From NCBI RefSeq assembly GCF_002894645.1, contig NZ_NCQY01000013.1:33360-80166 (forward strand): DNA of 46,807 bases, written 5' to 3'. This DNA comes from Salinibacter altiplanensis. Lineage in GTDB: Bacteria; Bacteroidota; Rhodothermia; Rhodothermales; Salinibacteraceae. Below, in pieces: positions 25,474 to 35,549 of this stretch. Position numbers and translations under genes: made by a program. A model generated the notes under the pieces. That model was given only the letters and a program-made list of their open reading frames with translations, made no database searches and was not told the origin of the DNA. Positions within the stretch are counted from its first letter, which is position 1. The number at the start of each line of letters is the position of its first letter.

Positions 25474-26247
25474 GTGTCTTCTCCTGGTCCCGCCGAACGC
25501 CGTAGCTACGCCCTCGATCAACTCGATGAGAAGGGACATGTGTCAGTGAACGCACTGAGCAGTGCCCTCGACGTGTCCGACGTAACAATCCGAAAGGACC
25601 TCCAATTTTTAGAGGATCAGAACCTCGTCATCCGAACGCACGGCGGTGCCATCTCGGCCGATCAGTTTGCGTATGACGTTCCCTTCGAAAAAAAAGCCCA
25701 GCGCCAAAAGGAGGAGAAGCAGCGGATTGGAAAGAAGGCGGCCGGGATGGTCAAAAATCAGGACACCGTGATCCTTGATTCAGGAACCACCACCCTCCAA
25801 GTCCTCCGTGGCCTGAAAGATCGAGACATCGAAGGCGTGACGGTCTCAACCAACTCGGTTCACATCGCACTGGAGACGACCAGCACGCCCGAGATCGATG
25901 TCTTGCTTCTCGGCGGTACCGTTCGGTCCAAGTCGGCCTCCGTGGTGGGGCCGTACGCCGAGCAGATGCTCCGGGACCACTCGTTTAGCAAGCTTTTCCT
26001 TGCCGGGGACGGAATTGACATCGGACATGGGCTGACGACCACTGACGACCAGGAAGCATACCTGAACCGGTTGATGATCGAGTCCGCCGACCAGACCATT
26101 GTCGTCGCGGACTCCTCAAAGTTTGGACGCCGCGGGCTGTGTCGAATCTGTGAGATCGAACCGATCGATGTCCTGATTACCGATGCGGTGCCCGACGACA
26201 TTGACCGGAGACTGACGGAAAACAACGTGCGAGTTGTCATTGCGTGA
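25474..26247 (+). CDS. DeoR/GlpR-family transcriptional regulator
   Basis: This 257-residue regulator of sugar catabolism has an N-terminal winged helix (HVSVNALSSALDVSDVTIRKDL) and the family GGA turn in RTHGGA. The C-terminal effector domain contains ILDSGTTTLQV, STNSVHIA, LLGGTVR and ADSSKFGRRG, where phosphorylated sugars bind. The GTG at 25474 gives the usual family length and begins just before PAERRSYALDQL. The only alternative is a GTG at 25396. By position it is likely the AgaR-like repressor of the GalNAc/tagatose genes that follow. The regulator has its own transcript, separated from SusC by about 1 kb. Confidence 0.88.
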   Translation: MSSPGPAERRSYALDQLDEKGHVSVNALSSALDVSDVTIRKDLQFLEDQNLVIRTHGGAISADQFAYDVPFEKKAQRQKEEKQRIGKKAAGMVKNQDTVILDSGTTTLQVLRGLKDRDIEGVTVSTNSVHIALETTSTPEIDVLLLGGTVRSKSASVVGPYAEQMLRDHSFSKLFLAGDGIDIGHGLTTTDDQEAYLNRLMIESADQTIVVADSSKFGRRGLCRICEIEPIDVLITDAVPDDIDRRLTENNVRVVIA

Positions 26248-27074
26248 TCGGGGCCATTCCGGCCGGGACCGGCCGAGGCTTCGGGCGATGAGAAAATCAC
26301 CAGAGCCCCGCGTAGATCCTGATGACTCGGCCCCGACCCTGTTGGCCGCGTCCCCAAGTTGGTCACGCGCCGCGTCTGTAGGAGCCCATTGCACGCCCGC
26401 GTCGATCCGCCCTTTCCGAAGGGAGCCTCCGCTGAATCCTGATGCGCTAGGGGGACACTGTCCGTGACGGTCGGATCGTCACTGCGCCTGTACCTGAACG
26501 TCGTGGCTGTGCCATTGATGGGCTCTCCGACGAGTCCAGCCACAAAGGGCGCGGCGGGCGGCGGGCCGGGCCTGATCCCAACTCTGAGAGGCGTGGGCTC
26601 AATTCTGAGTGAAGTGACGTGTCGTGGGCCACTCCCGCAGGGCTTCGCCACGAGCCCCGTCCGTCCAATCTACTAAACGCGCCCCCCGACGACGCACACC
26701 CACTGCCCCGTGCCATCTGGGCTGCTCGGCTCTGTGGGGCATGTTGCCGAACGCAGCTTTGTCCTCGGGGCCGTGTCTCTCCGGCCGGACCTCCAAAGAC
26801 CGCAGGCTTCAGCGTCCGGGGGTTCTGATTTGCATCTCCGCCTGATCAGAGGGCGACTCCATCCACACCGATACCCCCGGAGGGAAGAGAATAATGCCGG
26901 GGGGAGGAACGCACAGGGGAGCAGCTCCCTCACAGGCCCGAAGCCCACTCGGCTTGTCTCGACCGTGGTCGAGGGAGGAGGAAGGACTTTTTCCCCGGCT
27001 CAGGGGCACGAACTGAATGCTTTCGCATCAACACCATTGTCCAGCTCATGCTTTCTGAAACTCCCTATTCCTTT

Positions 27075-27093
27075 CGTTTTTGTAAAGAAAACG
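27075..27093. promoter_or_regulatory. Imperfect dyad, candidate operator of the Sus locus
   Basis: The 19-base sequence begins CGTTTT and ends AAAACG, with 7 of 9 pairs complementary around a central base. It sits in the AT-rich part of the leader about 215 bases before the SusC start. A site for the DeoR-type regulator is possible. Confidence 0.35.
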
Positions 27094-27105
27094 TTAATAC
27101 AGGCT

Positions 27106-27115
27106 ATTTCGAAAT
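27106..27115. promoter_or_regulatory. Short perfect palindrome, candidate operator
   Basis: ATTTCGAAAT is a perfect 10-base palindrome 12 bases after the previous dyad. Its position in the AT-rich promoter region is the only support. Confidence 0.25.
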
Positions 27116-27308
27116 CAAAAAGTTGATGATCCATAATATTTGCGTTAAAAATGACTTGTGAAGTTACGGTTGTGCTCGTGTCCGATGGCAGAAATGTGCC
27201 CCGGGCAAGAGTGCCCCGGAGCCGATTCAACGCGGTGCGTTTCGGGTTGGCAGACATCGGGGCCTTCACCACAAACGCCTGCTGAACTCATAACCGAAGC
27301 AGCTAATC

Positions 27309-30300
27309 ATGATGGATTGTGCCGCGCAATGTCTTCAGGGACTGCCCCGATGTCTCAGCTACGGACGGGTTTTTCGAAGGAGTGGGGCGCCTCTCGTGGT
27401 CGGGGCCCTTGTCGCTCTGAGTCTTCTTTTCGGAACGCCGGGCACCGTTGCCGGGCAGAAGACGGGGCGCATTGAAGGAGTGATTGCGGACGCGGAGACG
27501 GACGAACCGCTCCCTGGGGCAAACGTCCTGCTTGCAGGTACGGACGAGGGGACGGCCGCCGGAGCGGACGGCAGGTTCACCATTGCGGACGTGGAGCCGG
27601 GCCCGTATACGCTGGAGGCAACGTTCGTCGGGTTCCAGGCCCAAGCCCGCGACGTCACGGTCAGCGAGGGCGAGACGACACGGGTGGAGTTTGCCCTTCA
27701 GCCCTCGGTGGCCAACCTTGAGGAAACGGTCGTCGTCGGGTACACGGAGAAATCGCGCCGTGAACTAACGACCTCGGTCGAAACGGTCGACGAAGCCGAC
27801 CTGAAAGACATAACGGCCGGGGACGTAACGAGTCTGCTGCAGGGCAAGAGCTCAGGGCTGTACGTGACGACGGGGTCTGGAGACCCTGGGGCCGATCCCT
27901 CGATCCGCATTCGCGGGACGGGGTCCATCAGTGCTGGTGCCGACCCGCTCTACGTGGTCGACGGAACCATTTCTGGAGGGGTGCTGCCCGACCCCAATAC
28001 CATCGAGTCGGTGACGGTTCTGAAGGACGCGGCCGCAAGTGCCCTCTACGGGTCCCGGGCCGCCAACGGGGTGGTGCTCATCAACACCAAGCAGGGGGAG
28101 CGGGGGAGTGAGACCGAAGTGAGCATTCAGGCACGCACTGGCTTCAACGAGCAGACGACGGGCAACTTTGGCGTTCTGGATGGCTCGCAGCTGGAAGGGC
28201 TTCACGACCAGATGGACGGATCGTCCTACGCAGGCGAAGACTTCAGTCAAGACACGGACTGGCAAGACCTTGCCTTCCGGACGGCCATGACCAACAACGT
28301 CGAAGCGTCCGTCACGGGGGGAAGTGAGAACACGTCGTTCTACCTGTCCGGAAACATGTACCGTGAAGAGGGGACTCTCGAAGAGGACGCCCTGACTCAA
28401 TTCGGCGGACGAGTCAACGTTAGCCACTCCGTCACGGAGGACTTCACCGTCGACACTCGTCTCAACGGACGGTATACCGACGAGACGAACAACCCAACGG
28501 GGGCCCTCTACGAAGCGTACACGAACCTTCCGTGGGACGCACCCCGATCGGAGGACGGCTCTCTCCGCACCGGACGGGAAAGTGACTGGGTGGGGCGGGA
28601 CAACACGAATTTTCTCTACCCGCTCCAATACAATGAGGACAAGAGTCGGCAGTACGACTTCAACGGGACGCTAAAGCTCGACTACAGCCTTTTGTCCTGG
28701 CTGTCGTTCGAGACCACGAATCAGGTCACCCTCCAACGAGACGACGCGGACCAGTACCGGGACATCCGGACCCAGCCCGGCAGTGAGAATGAGGGAGAGC
28801 TCTTTAATTCCTATGCCGAAAGCACGACGCTCCTGTCGTCCAGTCAATTTTCGTTCGATCAGAGCGTCGGAAAGCACAATGCAGGCGGGATCGTCGGCTT
28901 TGAGTACGAGAGCAACCACTACAGCGGGTTCGACGCCGAGGGTGGGGGCGTCTTTCCCAATCTCCGTGCCCTCGACGTGTCGGCCGAGGCCCTCGACGTT
29001 CAGGGGACGATCACAAAAAGCAACTTCGTCTCCGGGTTCAGTCAGTTCAACTACAACTACGATCGCACCTATTTCGCATCCGTTTCCATTCGTCGGGACG
29101 GATCCTCGAAGTTCGGGGAAAACAACCGGTACGGAAACTTCTACTCGATTGCCGGCTCCTGGGCGCTCGACAATGAGCCTTTTGCCGATGGGTGGGAAGA
29201 GGTTCAAGAGCTGAAGCTCCGGGCCAGTTACGGGACCACGGGAAACGCGAGCATTGGCGACTTCATCACGCGCGAGCTCTACAACTTCGGGACGCCCTAC
29301 AACGAGGAAATCGGCGCGCGACCGACCCAGCAGGGGAACCCCGACCTTACCTGGGAGATCGCCCGAAAGACCAATGTCGGTGTGGATGTGAGCGTCTTCG
29401 ACCGCGTCGACCTCAGTGTTGACGCCTACCGACGAGTGAACGACGATTTGCTCCAGAACGTCCCGCAGTCCTCCTTAACCGGGTACACCAGCCAGATTCA
29501 AAACGTCGGGAAGGTTCGAAATCAAGGGCTTGAGGTGTCGCTCTCCACAATCAATTTCCAAGAGGGGTTTCGGTGGACGACGGATTTCAACATTGGGTTC
29601 AACAGCAACGAGGTGCTTGAGCTGGCGGGGGGCGCGCCCGTGCCCGACGCGCCCAATGCCAATCAGCGACTGGAGGAGGGAGAAGAACTCCGGACCTGGT
29701 ACATGCGCAAGTGGGCAGGCGTGGATCCGGAGACCGGAGCGCCCCTGTGGGAGAAGAAGATTACGAACGATCAGGGGACCGTGGTCGACACCGAACTGAC
29801 CAGCAACTACAACGACGCCACCCTGCAGATGCTCGGTAGCGCTAGCCCTGACTTTACCGGTGGGCTGCGCAACACGCTTGAGTACAGGGGCGTCACGCTG
29901 AGCACGTTCTTCAACTTCGTGTACGGCAACAAGGTCTACCACAGTGCCCGTGAGCTCTTCGACTCCGACGGGGGATACCTGACCTACAACTACATGGAGC
30001 TCGAGGATGATTGGAGCCGCTGGCAAGAGCCGGGCGATGAGGCCACCCATCCCAAGCCGGTCGCGGGGGGGAACAGAAACTCAAACGACGTATCGTCCCG
30101 GTACATCGAGGACGGGACCTACCTCCGCCTGAAGAATGTGCGGCTGTCGTACAATCTCCCGAGCGCCTGGACCCGCTCGGTGAGTCTGCAGTCGGCGAGT
30201 GTGTACGTGAGCGGCGACAATCTGCTTACCCTCACCGACTTCTCGGGGATGGACCCGGAGGTGGGGCTCGACGGCGTTGCCGGCACAAAGTATCCGATCA

Positions 30301-30338
30301 GTAGGAAGGTGATCTTCGGGCTTGGGGTCAGCTTCTGA
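27309..30338 (+). CDS. SusC/RagA-type TonB-dependent glycan importer
   Basis: The 1009-residue outer-membrane protein imports oligosaccharides with its SusD partner. It has a signal region ending at TVAGQK, then a carboxypeptidase-regulatory-like domain (IEGVIADAETDEPLPGANV). The SusC-type box is LEETVVVGYTEKSRRELTTSV, and the plug follows with PSIRIRGTGSISAGADPLYVVDG and LKDAAASALYGSRAANGVVLI. The large barrel ends in a terminal Phe. Length is normal for SusC. Substrate is inferred from the locus to be a GalNAc- or galactose-containing glycan. Confidence 0.95.
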   Translation: MMDCAAQCLQGLPRCLSYGRVFRRSGAPLVVGALVALSLLFGTPGTVAGQKTGRIEGVIADAETDEPLPGANVLLAGTDEGTAAGADGRFTIADVEPGPYTLEATFVGFQAQARDVTVSEGETTRVEFALQPSVANLEETVVVGYTEKSRRELTTSVETVDEADLKDITAGDVTSLLQGKSSGLYVTTGSGDPGADPSIRIRGTGSISAGADPLYVVDGTISGGVLPDPNTIESVTVLKDAAASALYGSRAANGVVLINTKQGERGSETEVSIQARTGFNEQTTGNFGVLDGSQLEGLHDQMDGSSYAGEDFSQDTDWQDLAFRTAMTNNVEASVTGGSENTSFYLSGNMYREEGTLEEDALTQFGGRVNVSHSVTEDFTVDTRLNGRYTDETNNPTGALYEAYTNLPWDAPRSEDGSLRTGRESDWVGRDNTNFLYPLQYNEDKSRQYDFNGTLKLDYSLLSWLSFETTNQVTLQRDDADQYRDIRTQPGSENEGELFNSYAESTTLLSSSQFSFDQSVGKHNAGGIVGFEYESNHYSGFDAEGGGVFPNLRALDVSAEALDVQGTITKSNFVSGFSQFNYNYDRTYFASVSIRRDGSSKFGENNRYGNFYSIAGSWALDNEPFADGWEEVQELKLRASYGTTGNASIGDFITRELYNFGTPYNEEIGARPTQQGNPDLTWEIARKTNVGVDVSVFDRVDLSVDAYRRVNDDLLQNVPQSSLTGYTSQIQNVGKVRNQGLEVSLSTINFQEGFRWTTDFNIGFNSNEVLELAGGAPVPDAPNANQRLEEGEELRTWYMRKWAGVDPETGAPLWEKKITNDQGTVVDTELTSNYNDATLQMLGSASPDFTGGLRNTLEYRGVTLSTFFNFVYGNKVYHSARELFDSDGGYLTYNYMELEDDWSRWQEPGDEATHPKPVAGGNRNSNDVSSRYIEDGTYLRLKNVRLSYNLPSAWTRSVSLQSASVYVSGDNLLTLTDFSGMDPEVGLDGVAGTKYPISRKVIFGLGVSF

Positions 30339-30458
30339 CGCTACACTGTGACTGCACCTGCTGGGCATAGCCCAAATCCTGCGATGAGGGGGCTTCGCGG
30401 TGCCCTTCATCCCCGAAGCCCCTTCGGTGAACCTAGACAACCAAGAGACACGCTGGAT

Positions 30459-31964
30459 ATGATTCCTCAGGGCCAACGACTCCCTCGCATGCTGTTCTGT
30501 CTCATCCTCCTTGCGGTCGTTACCGGCTGCGACGGGCCGGGGGGCGTCGACCCGAGCGACCGGCTTCCCCCAGAAGACGCGGTGAACTCGATCGACGGCT
30601 TAACGGCGGCCACACAGGGCAACTACAACCGCTTTGTGAGCGGAGGGTACTATCACTACGCCCGTCACCTCTTTTACATGAAAGAATTTCCGGGGGACAA
30701 CGTCTCGTTGAGTGGCGCGACGACGGACCCTCTGTTTTACTCGCACACCCTCGGGCACAAAAAGAATCAGACGAGTGCGGACAACGTCTGGACCCTGGGG
30801 TACGAGGTGATTTACGGGGCCAATCGGGTGATCGACGAGGTGGAGCCGGGACAATCTGCGGAGCGGGACCAACTGCTAGGAGAGAATTATTTCCTGCGTG
30901 CCCTGGCGCACTTTCAGCTCGTGAATATCTTCGGACGGCCCTACGCACAGGGGCGAGACAACCTCGGCATTCCCATTGCCAAGTCCCCCGATCCCGACGC
31001 CCAAGCCCCCCGCAATACCGTTGGGGAGGTGTACGACTTTGTCGTCGAGGATCTGAAGCGGGCGGCGGGCCTTATGACGCAGAAAAAGTCCAATGTCTAC
31101 GGCTCGGAAGAGGTTGCGCAGGCATTGCTCTCGCGCGTGCATCTCTACCGGGAGGAGAATCAGAAGGCCATCGAATATGCGAATGAGGTTATCACCTCCG
31201 GGCGATACGCCCTCATTCAGGACTCCACGCAGTACGTGACGTGGCCCACCCGGTCGCCGGAGGAAAATGATCAGACCATCTTTGCCTACAAGTTTACCGA
31301 AGAAGACAACAAAGACTTCGGGGCGATCGGGTCGATGTACTACACGAGCCCATCGGGAAAGGGGTGGGGCGAAATGTATGCCTCAAAGGAGTACCGCGAC
31401 CTGCTGGACCAGCATCCCGACGACAATCGCCGCGGGTTTATCGAAGCGAAGCGCGACGACACGGGCGATGTCGAACAGCGAAATGGCTATCCCATCCATT
31501 ACGTCAAGAAGTTTACGGGCCAGGGAGGCAACGTGACGCTTTCCTCTCCCGTAATCTTGCGGCTGGCTGAGATGTACCTCAATCGGGCGGAGGCGCGGGC
31601 AAAGCTCGACCGAGACCAAAAAGCCCTCAGCGACGTGAACAAGATCCGAAAGCGAGCGGGGCTGAGTGGAGATGCGCTCTACGAGGTGAGTGAGCTCGGC
31701 GGGTCCCAGACGGCCCTAGACATTGTCCTGCGCGAGCGTCGTCTCGAGCTGGCCTTCGAGGGCCACCGGCCCCTTGACCTTTGGCGCAATGGGCGGGACA
31801 TGGTTCGGTCGTACCCGGGCATCCATACCGAAACCAACATCGCCCCCGGCCTGAATGCCTCCACTACCCCGGCAACACAGACGATCCCGCCGGATCATCC
31901 GCGCGTGGTGCACTTCATTCCGGAACGTGAAATTGAGCTGACCGACATGCAGCAGAATCCCTAA
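30459..31964 (+). CDS. SusD/RagB-type surface glycan-binding lipoprotein
   Basis: The 501-residue lipoprotein (VVTGC, Cys24) caps the SusC barrel and binds the incoming glycan. TPR-like helices (YEVIYGANRVIDEVEPG; ENYFLRALAHFQLVNIFG) and the C-terminal ILRLAEMYLNRAEARAKLD and LRERRLELAFEGHRPLDLWR are standard SusD landmarks. ATG 30459 starts the signal; 30489 is an alternative, and the frame is open to about 30348. It follows SusC by 120 bases, consistent with a transcriptional pair. Confidence 0.94.
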   Translation: MIPQGQRLPRMLFCLILLAVVTGCDGPGGVDPSDRLPPEDAVNSIDGLTAATQGNYNRFVSGGYYHYARHLFYMKEFPGDNVSLSGATTDPLFYSHTLGHKKNQTSADNVWTLGYEVIYGANRVIDEVEPGQSAERDQLLGENYFLRALAHFQLVNIFGRPYAQGRDNLGIPIAKSPDPDAQAPRNTVGEVYDFVVEDLKRAAGLMTQKKSNVYGSEEVAQALLSRVHLYREENQKAIEYANEVITSGRYALIQDSTQYVTWPTRSPEENDQTIFAYKFTEEDNKDFGAIGSMYYTSPSGKGWGEMYASKEYRDLLDQHPDDNRRGFIEAKRDDTGDVEQRNGYPIHYVKKFTGQGGNVTLSSPVILRLAEMYLNRAEARAKLDRDQKALSDVNKIRKRAGLSGDALYEVSELGGSQTALDIVLRERRLELAFEGHRPLDLWRNGRDMVRSYPGIHTETNIAPGLNASTTPATQTIPPDHPRVVHFIPEREIELTDMQQNP

Positions 31965-32030
31965 GGGCCCTAAGGGGATGTGTGCCCGTTGGGGTTGTGT
32001 CGAGGGCCTCGTGGGTCTCTTTCATTTTGT

Positions 32031-33002
32031 ATGCAAACTTCTCGCTCGAACGTGGATTCCCCCTCTCTCGTGGTGGTCGGAGAGCTTAACGCCGATCTGA
32101 TTCTAACGTCGGTGCAGGCGCTCCCTGAGCTTGGCAAGGAGCAGCTTGCCGAAGGGATGACCCTCACCCTGGGAAGTTCCTCCGCCATTCTGGCGTCCAA
32201 CGCAGGGGCGCTCGGGGTCGACGTCGGGTTCGTGGGACGAACGGGCGACGATGTCGTTGGGGAACGTGTCCGTGAAGCCCTGGACGACCGCGGCATCGAT
32301 GTGCGTCACGTGCTCGACACCCCGGACGACGCCACGGGCCTGACCGTCATCTACACTCACGGGGACGATCGGGGAATGATGACGTACCCCGGGGCCATGG
32401 AGGCGCTGACCATTGACGACATCCCCTGGGACTACGTCGCACAGGCCAATCACGTGCACCTGTCGTCCTTTTATCTCCAGAAGGGCCTTCGGTCGGATGT
32501 GGACGTCCTGTTTCGGCGTGCCAAGGCGCACGGCCTGACGACCTCCCTCGATACGAATTGGGATCCCGACGAACAGTGGGACGGAGGCATTCTCGACGTG
32601 CTCGAGGCCGTGGATGTGTTTCTGCCGAACGACGATGAGGCCCGGCGCATCGCGGGCGAGGAGCATCTCGGTCCGGCCCTGGCTCGCCTTGGGCAGCGCG
32701 CGAACGTGGTCGTCGCGACGCGTGGCAGTGCGGGGGCCACGGTTCGCGCGAACGCGTCCACCCAGTCGTTCTCGCCGCCGCGGGTGGATCCCGTCGATGC
32801 CGTGGGGGCCGGGGACAGCTTCAACGCCGGATTTCTGCGACGCTACGTGGAGGGCGAGGCCCTCGCGGAATGCGTCCGGTTTGGGCTCGTAACGGGCGCG
32901 TACTCCACCCAGGCGGCCGGAGGGACGGCGGCCTTCGATCCCCCAGACGCCTTCTGGTCCTTCGCCGCGGAGCACCTTGAGAGCGTCCCGCCTCCTTCTT
33001 GA
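32031..33002 (+). CDS. PfkB-family sugar kinase, probable tagatose-6-phosphate kinase
   Basis: This 323-residue ribokinase/PfkB enzyme transfers phosphate from ATP to a sugar or sugar phosphate. The PfkB signature DAVGAGDSFNAGF is at residues 256-268, with catalytic Asp262. The N-terminal VVVGELNADLIL and the glycine-rich LGSSSAILASNAGALG are typical. Family membership is certain, but substrate is not encoded in the motif. The neighbouring tagatose-bisphosphate aldolase and AgaS genes make tagatose-6-phosphate the best guess. ATG 32031 was chosen; the upstream frame is non-coding in character. Confidence 0.87.
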   Translation: MQTSRSNVDSPSLVVVGELNADLILTSVQALPELGKEQLAEGMTLTLGSSSAILASNAGALGVDVGFVGRTGDDVVGERVREALDDRGIDVRHVLDTPDDATGLTVIYTHGDDRGMMTYPGAMEALTIDDIPWDYVAQANHVHLSSFYLQKGLRSDVDVLFRRAKAHGLTTSLDTNWDPDEQWDGGILDVLEAVDVFLPNDDEARRIAGEEHLGPALARLGQRANVVVATRGSAGATVRANASTQSFSPPRVDPVDAVGAGDSFNAGFLRRYVEGEALAECVRFGLVTGAYSTQAAGGTAAFDPPDAFWSFAAEHLESVPPPS

Positions 33003-33089
33003 CTCACGCTTCCCAAACGGGCGACGCGGTTTGGGGCCCCCGACCCCGCGCCCATTGTTCGCTACTGTTCTTCCATACTCGACCCCATT

Positions 33090-34148
33090 GTGCAGCACTC
33101 AACTCCCCCATCCCACGGGAAATATCGGCGCCTCCAGCGCCTCAGTGACTCTGACGGTCGCTTCTCCATGCTCGCGGTCGACCAACGAGGGTCACTGCGC
33201 CGGATGTTCGGCCGGCAGCACGGCATCGATCCGTCCGAGGTGAGTCCGGCGCAGTTGCGACAGGTGAAGCGCATTGTGACCCGGGCCGTGGCGCCGATGG
33301 CCAGCGGCCTGCTCACCGATCCGCTGTACGGCTACCCCGCGTCCGCAGGCCTGCTGCCGCCGTGCACCGGGGTGCTCCTTTCCCGAGAGCAGACCGGCTA
33401 CGTGGCGGCGGAGGGACAGGAGCGGCGTTCCCGGTTGCTGGCGGACTGGGCGCCACAGCGACTTCTGGCGAGCGGCGCCGACGCGCTCAAGCTGTTGATC
33501 TACCACCACCCGGACGCGTCGGCCGAGACGCACGAGCACGAGCAGGACCTTGTGGCGTCGGTGGGGGCGGGCTGCGAGGACGCAGGGCTGCCCTTCATCC
33601 TGGAGGTCGTCACGTACCCGATGGGGGAGGGCGCACAGGAGGCCGCCGTGCAGGCACGCCGCAGGCCCGAGCTCGTCGTGGACGCCGCCCGGACGTTTTC
33701 CGATCCGCAATACCAGGTGGACGTTCTGAAGCTGGAGTTCCCGGCGGACCTGAAGTTTGTGGCGGACTACCAGGATGCATCGTTCGGGGCGGGGGAGGCC
33801 GTCTACGACCGCCGGGCCGTTGAGGGCGCCTGTGAGCGCCTCGACCAGGCCGCTGCGGTGCCCTGGGTGATCCTCAGCTCAGGGGTCGGAATTGATGAGT
33901 TCGTCGAAACCCTTAGGCTCGCCAACGAGGCCGGGGCCAGCGGCTTTCTGTGTGGGCGTGCCGTGTGGAAGGAAATTGTCGAGCACGCCCCGGACACCGA
34001 CGAGATGACTCGGTTCATGGAGGAGGTGGGGAAACCCAGGGTCGATCGCCTGCTGACGGCAAACGAGGGCGCACGCGCCTGGACGGACCATCCTGGGCAC
34101 CGACAACAAGAGACACAGTCTGGGACGAAAGTGCCCACGACAGAATAG
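33090..34148 (+). CDS. LacD-type tagatose-1,6-bisphosphate aldolase
   Basis: This 352-residue class I aldolase cleaves D-tagatose 1,6-bisphosphate to dihydroxyacetone phosphate and glyceraldehyde 3-phosphate. The N-terminal MLAVDQRGSLRRMF, the DALKLLIYHHPDA strand and the DVLKLEFPADLKFV segment, whose Lys would form the Schiff base, match the LacD family. The C-terminus has WVILSSGVGIDEF and a GFLCGRAVWKE phosphate-binding loop. The start is a GTG. It precedes the AgaS gene by 76 bases. It coexists with a GatZ/KbaZ-type protein, which belongs to a different (class II) aldolase system. Confidence 0.88.
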   Translation: MQHSTPPSHGKYRRLQRLSDSDGRFSMLAVDQRGSLRRMFGRQHGIDPSEVSPAQLRQVKRIVTRAVAPMASGLLTDPLYGYPASAGLLPPCTGVLLSREQTGYVAAEGQERRSRLLADWAPQRLLASGADALKLLIYHHPDASAETHEHEQDLVASVGAGCEDAGLPFILEVVTYPMGEGAQEAAVQARRRPELVVDAARTFSDPQYQVDVLKLEFPADLKFVADYQDASFGAGEAVYDRRAVEGACERLDQAAAVPWVILSSGVGIDEFVETLRLANEAGASGFLCGRAVWKEIVEHAPDTDEMTRFMEEVGKPRVDRLLTANEGARAWTDHPGHRQQETQSGTKVPTTE

Positions 34149-34224
34149 CCGGACCGGTCCCCAGCCGGCCCGTCACAGAGCGCACCCGCGACATCCCTAT
34201 CCACAAGTGAGAACCTAAACTTAC

Positions 34225-35505
34225 GTGAGTGAAAATTCCCCATCGGTCGTCTCAGAGTCACAGGATGAAGTCTCGACGGGCAGTGTGCTTCGGCACATGG
34301 TCGATCATCCCAATCCGGACCGGGGCACGGTCCATACCCCCGGTGAAATTGCCCAGCAGCCCGACATGTGGCGACGGACCGCCCGCCTGGTTCGCGAGCA
34401 CGCACCGTCCCTGAAACGTTTTCTGGCGACGGTGGGCCTCTATTCCGACGACCCGCCGCCTCGTGTTCTTCTCACGGGGGCGGGCACGTCGCACTACGTG
34501 GGGCTCTCGGTCGTGGACCTGCTCCGTCAGCAGTTCGGCGCCGCCTGCGAGAGTCGGCCGACCACCCGAGTAACCCCCAACCCAGATCTCTTCTTCCAGG
34601 ACGGGGCGCCGTCCTTGATGATCCACTTTGCCCGGTCCGGCAACAGCCCGGAGAGCAAAGCGGTGCTCGAGGGGGCGCTGGAGTGCATGGACGCGGACGG
34701 ACGCCATCTGGTGATCACGTGCAACCGGGACGGGACCCTCGCAGAACTTGCCCGGGCCCATCCCGAGCGGGTGTACCTGCTCGTGTTGCCCGACGAAACC
34801 AACGACCAGGGACTGGCCATGACCAGCTCGTACACCAGCATGGTGGTCGCCAGCCAGGCCCTTGCTCGCCTCAACGAGATGGACGCCTTCATCGACCAGA
34901 TCGACCGCACGGCCGCACTCGGGGCGTCCGTTCTCGCCGACTATCCCGACTCTATCGATGAGTTCATGACCGGGGACGTGCGGCGCGCATTCTTTTTGGG
35001 CAACAACGACCTGTACGGGGCGGCGACCGAATCCGCGCTCAAAGTACAGGAGCTCACCGCGGGGGGCATTCTCGCCGGGGCGGACGACACCCTCGCCTTT
35101 CGGCACGGGCCGATCTCGGCCGTGGACGACCGCTCCGTAGTTGTGTTCTATCTCTCCGCCCGCAGGCACACGCGGCGGTACGAGGTGGACGTCATCCGCC
35201 AGTACCAGGAGGCATTCGATGAGATTGGGGCCCAAATCGCCGTTGTCTCGCCCCAACGCCCAGACCTCCGGGCCACCGAGAACCTGTCGGTCTTTGCCTA
35301 CGACCCGGAGGGGGCCGTCCCCGCCCTGCAGCAGAACAACATCGCGGTGCTCTTCGGGCAGCTCGCGGGGCTCGTGGCCGCCTACCGGCGCGGGGTCAAC
35401 GTGGATGAGCCCTCCGAAGAGAAAGCGCTCTACAACCGGACGGTGCAGGGGGTTCGGGTCTACGATCCGGAATCCGCCTTTGGAAAAGACGAGGAGTCTT
35501 GCTGA
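34225..35505 (+). CDS. agaS: AgaS-type SIS sugar isomerase/deaminase
   Basis: This 426-residue tandem SIS-domain protein resembles AgaS, which converts galactosamine-6-phosphate to tagatose-6-phosphate with loss of ammonia. The first SIS domain has LLTGAGTSHYVGLSV and the diagnostic HFARSGNSPES. The second has FFLGNNDLYGAATESALKVQEL and FRHGPIS. The start is a GTG. It is followed after about 44 bases by the GatZ/KbaZ-type gene. In this locus it supplies the link between amino-sugar and tagatose steps, which supports GalNAc as the substrate of the whole pathway. Confidence 0.88.
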   Translation: MSENSPSVVSESQDEVSTGSVLRHMVDHPNPDRGTVHTPGEIAQQPDMWRRTARLVREHAPSLKRFLATVGLYSDDPPPRVLLTGAGTSHYVGLSVVDLLRQQFGAACESRPTTRVTPNPDLFFQDGAPSLMIHFARSGNSPESKAVLEGALECMDADGRHLVITCNRDGTLAELARAHPERVYLLVLPDETNDQGLAMTSSYTSMVVASQALARLNEMDAFIDQIDRTAALGASVLADYPDSIDEFMTGDVRRAFFLGNNDLYGAATESALKVQELTAGGILAGADDTLAFRHGPISAVDDRSVVVFYLSARRHTRRYEVDVIRQYQEAFDEIGAQIAVVSPQRPDLRATENLSVFAYDPEGAVPALQQNNIAVLFGQLAGLVAAYRRGVNVDEPSEEKALYNRTVQGVRVYDPESAFGKDEESC

Positions 35506-35549
35506 CCTACCGACGCGTTTCTTTCGAATACACACGACGTACCCCAACA

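Larger units (their letters stand above)
26248..27308. other. Long non-coding leader upstream of the Sus locus
   Basis: This stretch of about 1.06 kb has no gene I can support. The first 750 bases are GC-rich with short, uncharacteristic open frames. From about 27040 to 27170 the composition becomes markedly AT-rich, with dyads at 27075-27093 and 27106-27115. The main promoter and operators of the catabolic locus are probably there. Confidence 0.5.

Noticed and set aside
26710-27126. A 138-codon open frame upstream of SusC
   Set aside because: Its composition changes abruptly along its length, it has no family likeness, and it runs into the AT-rich promoter patch.
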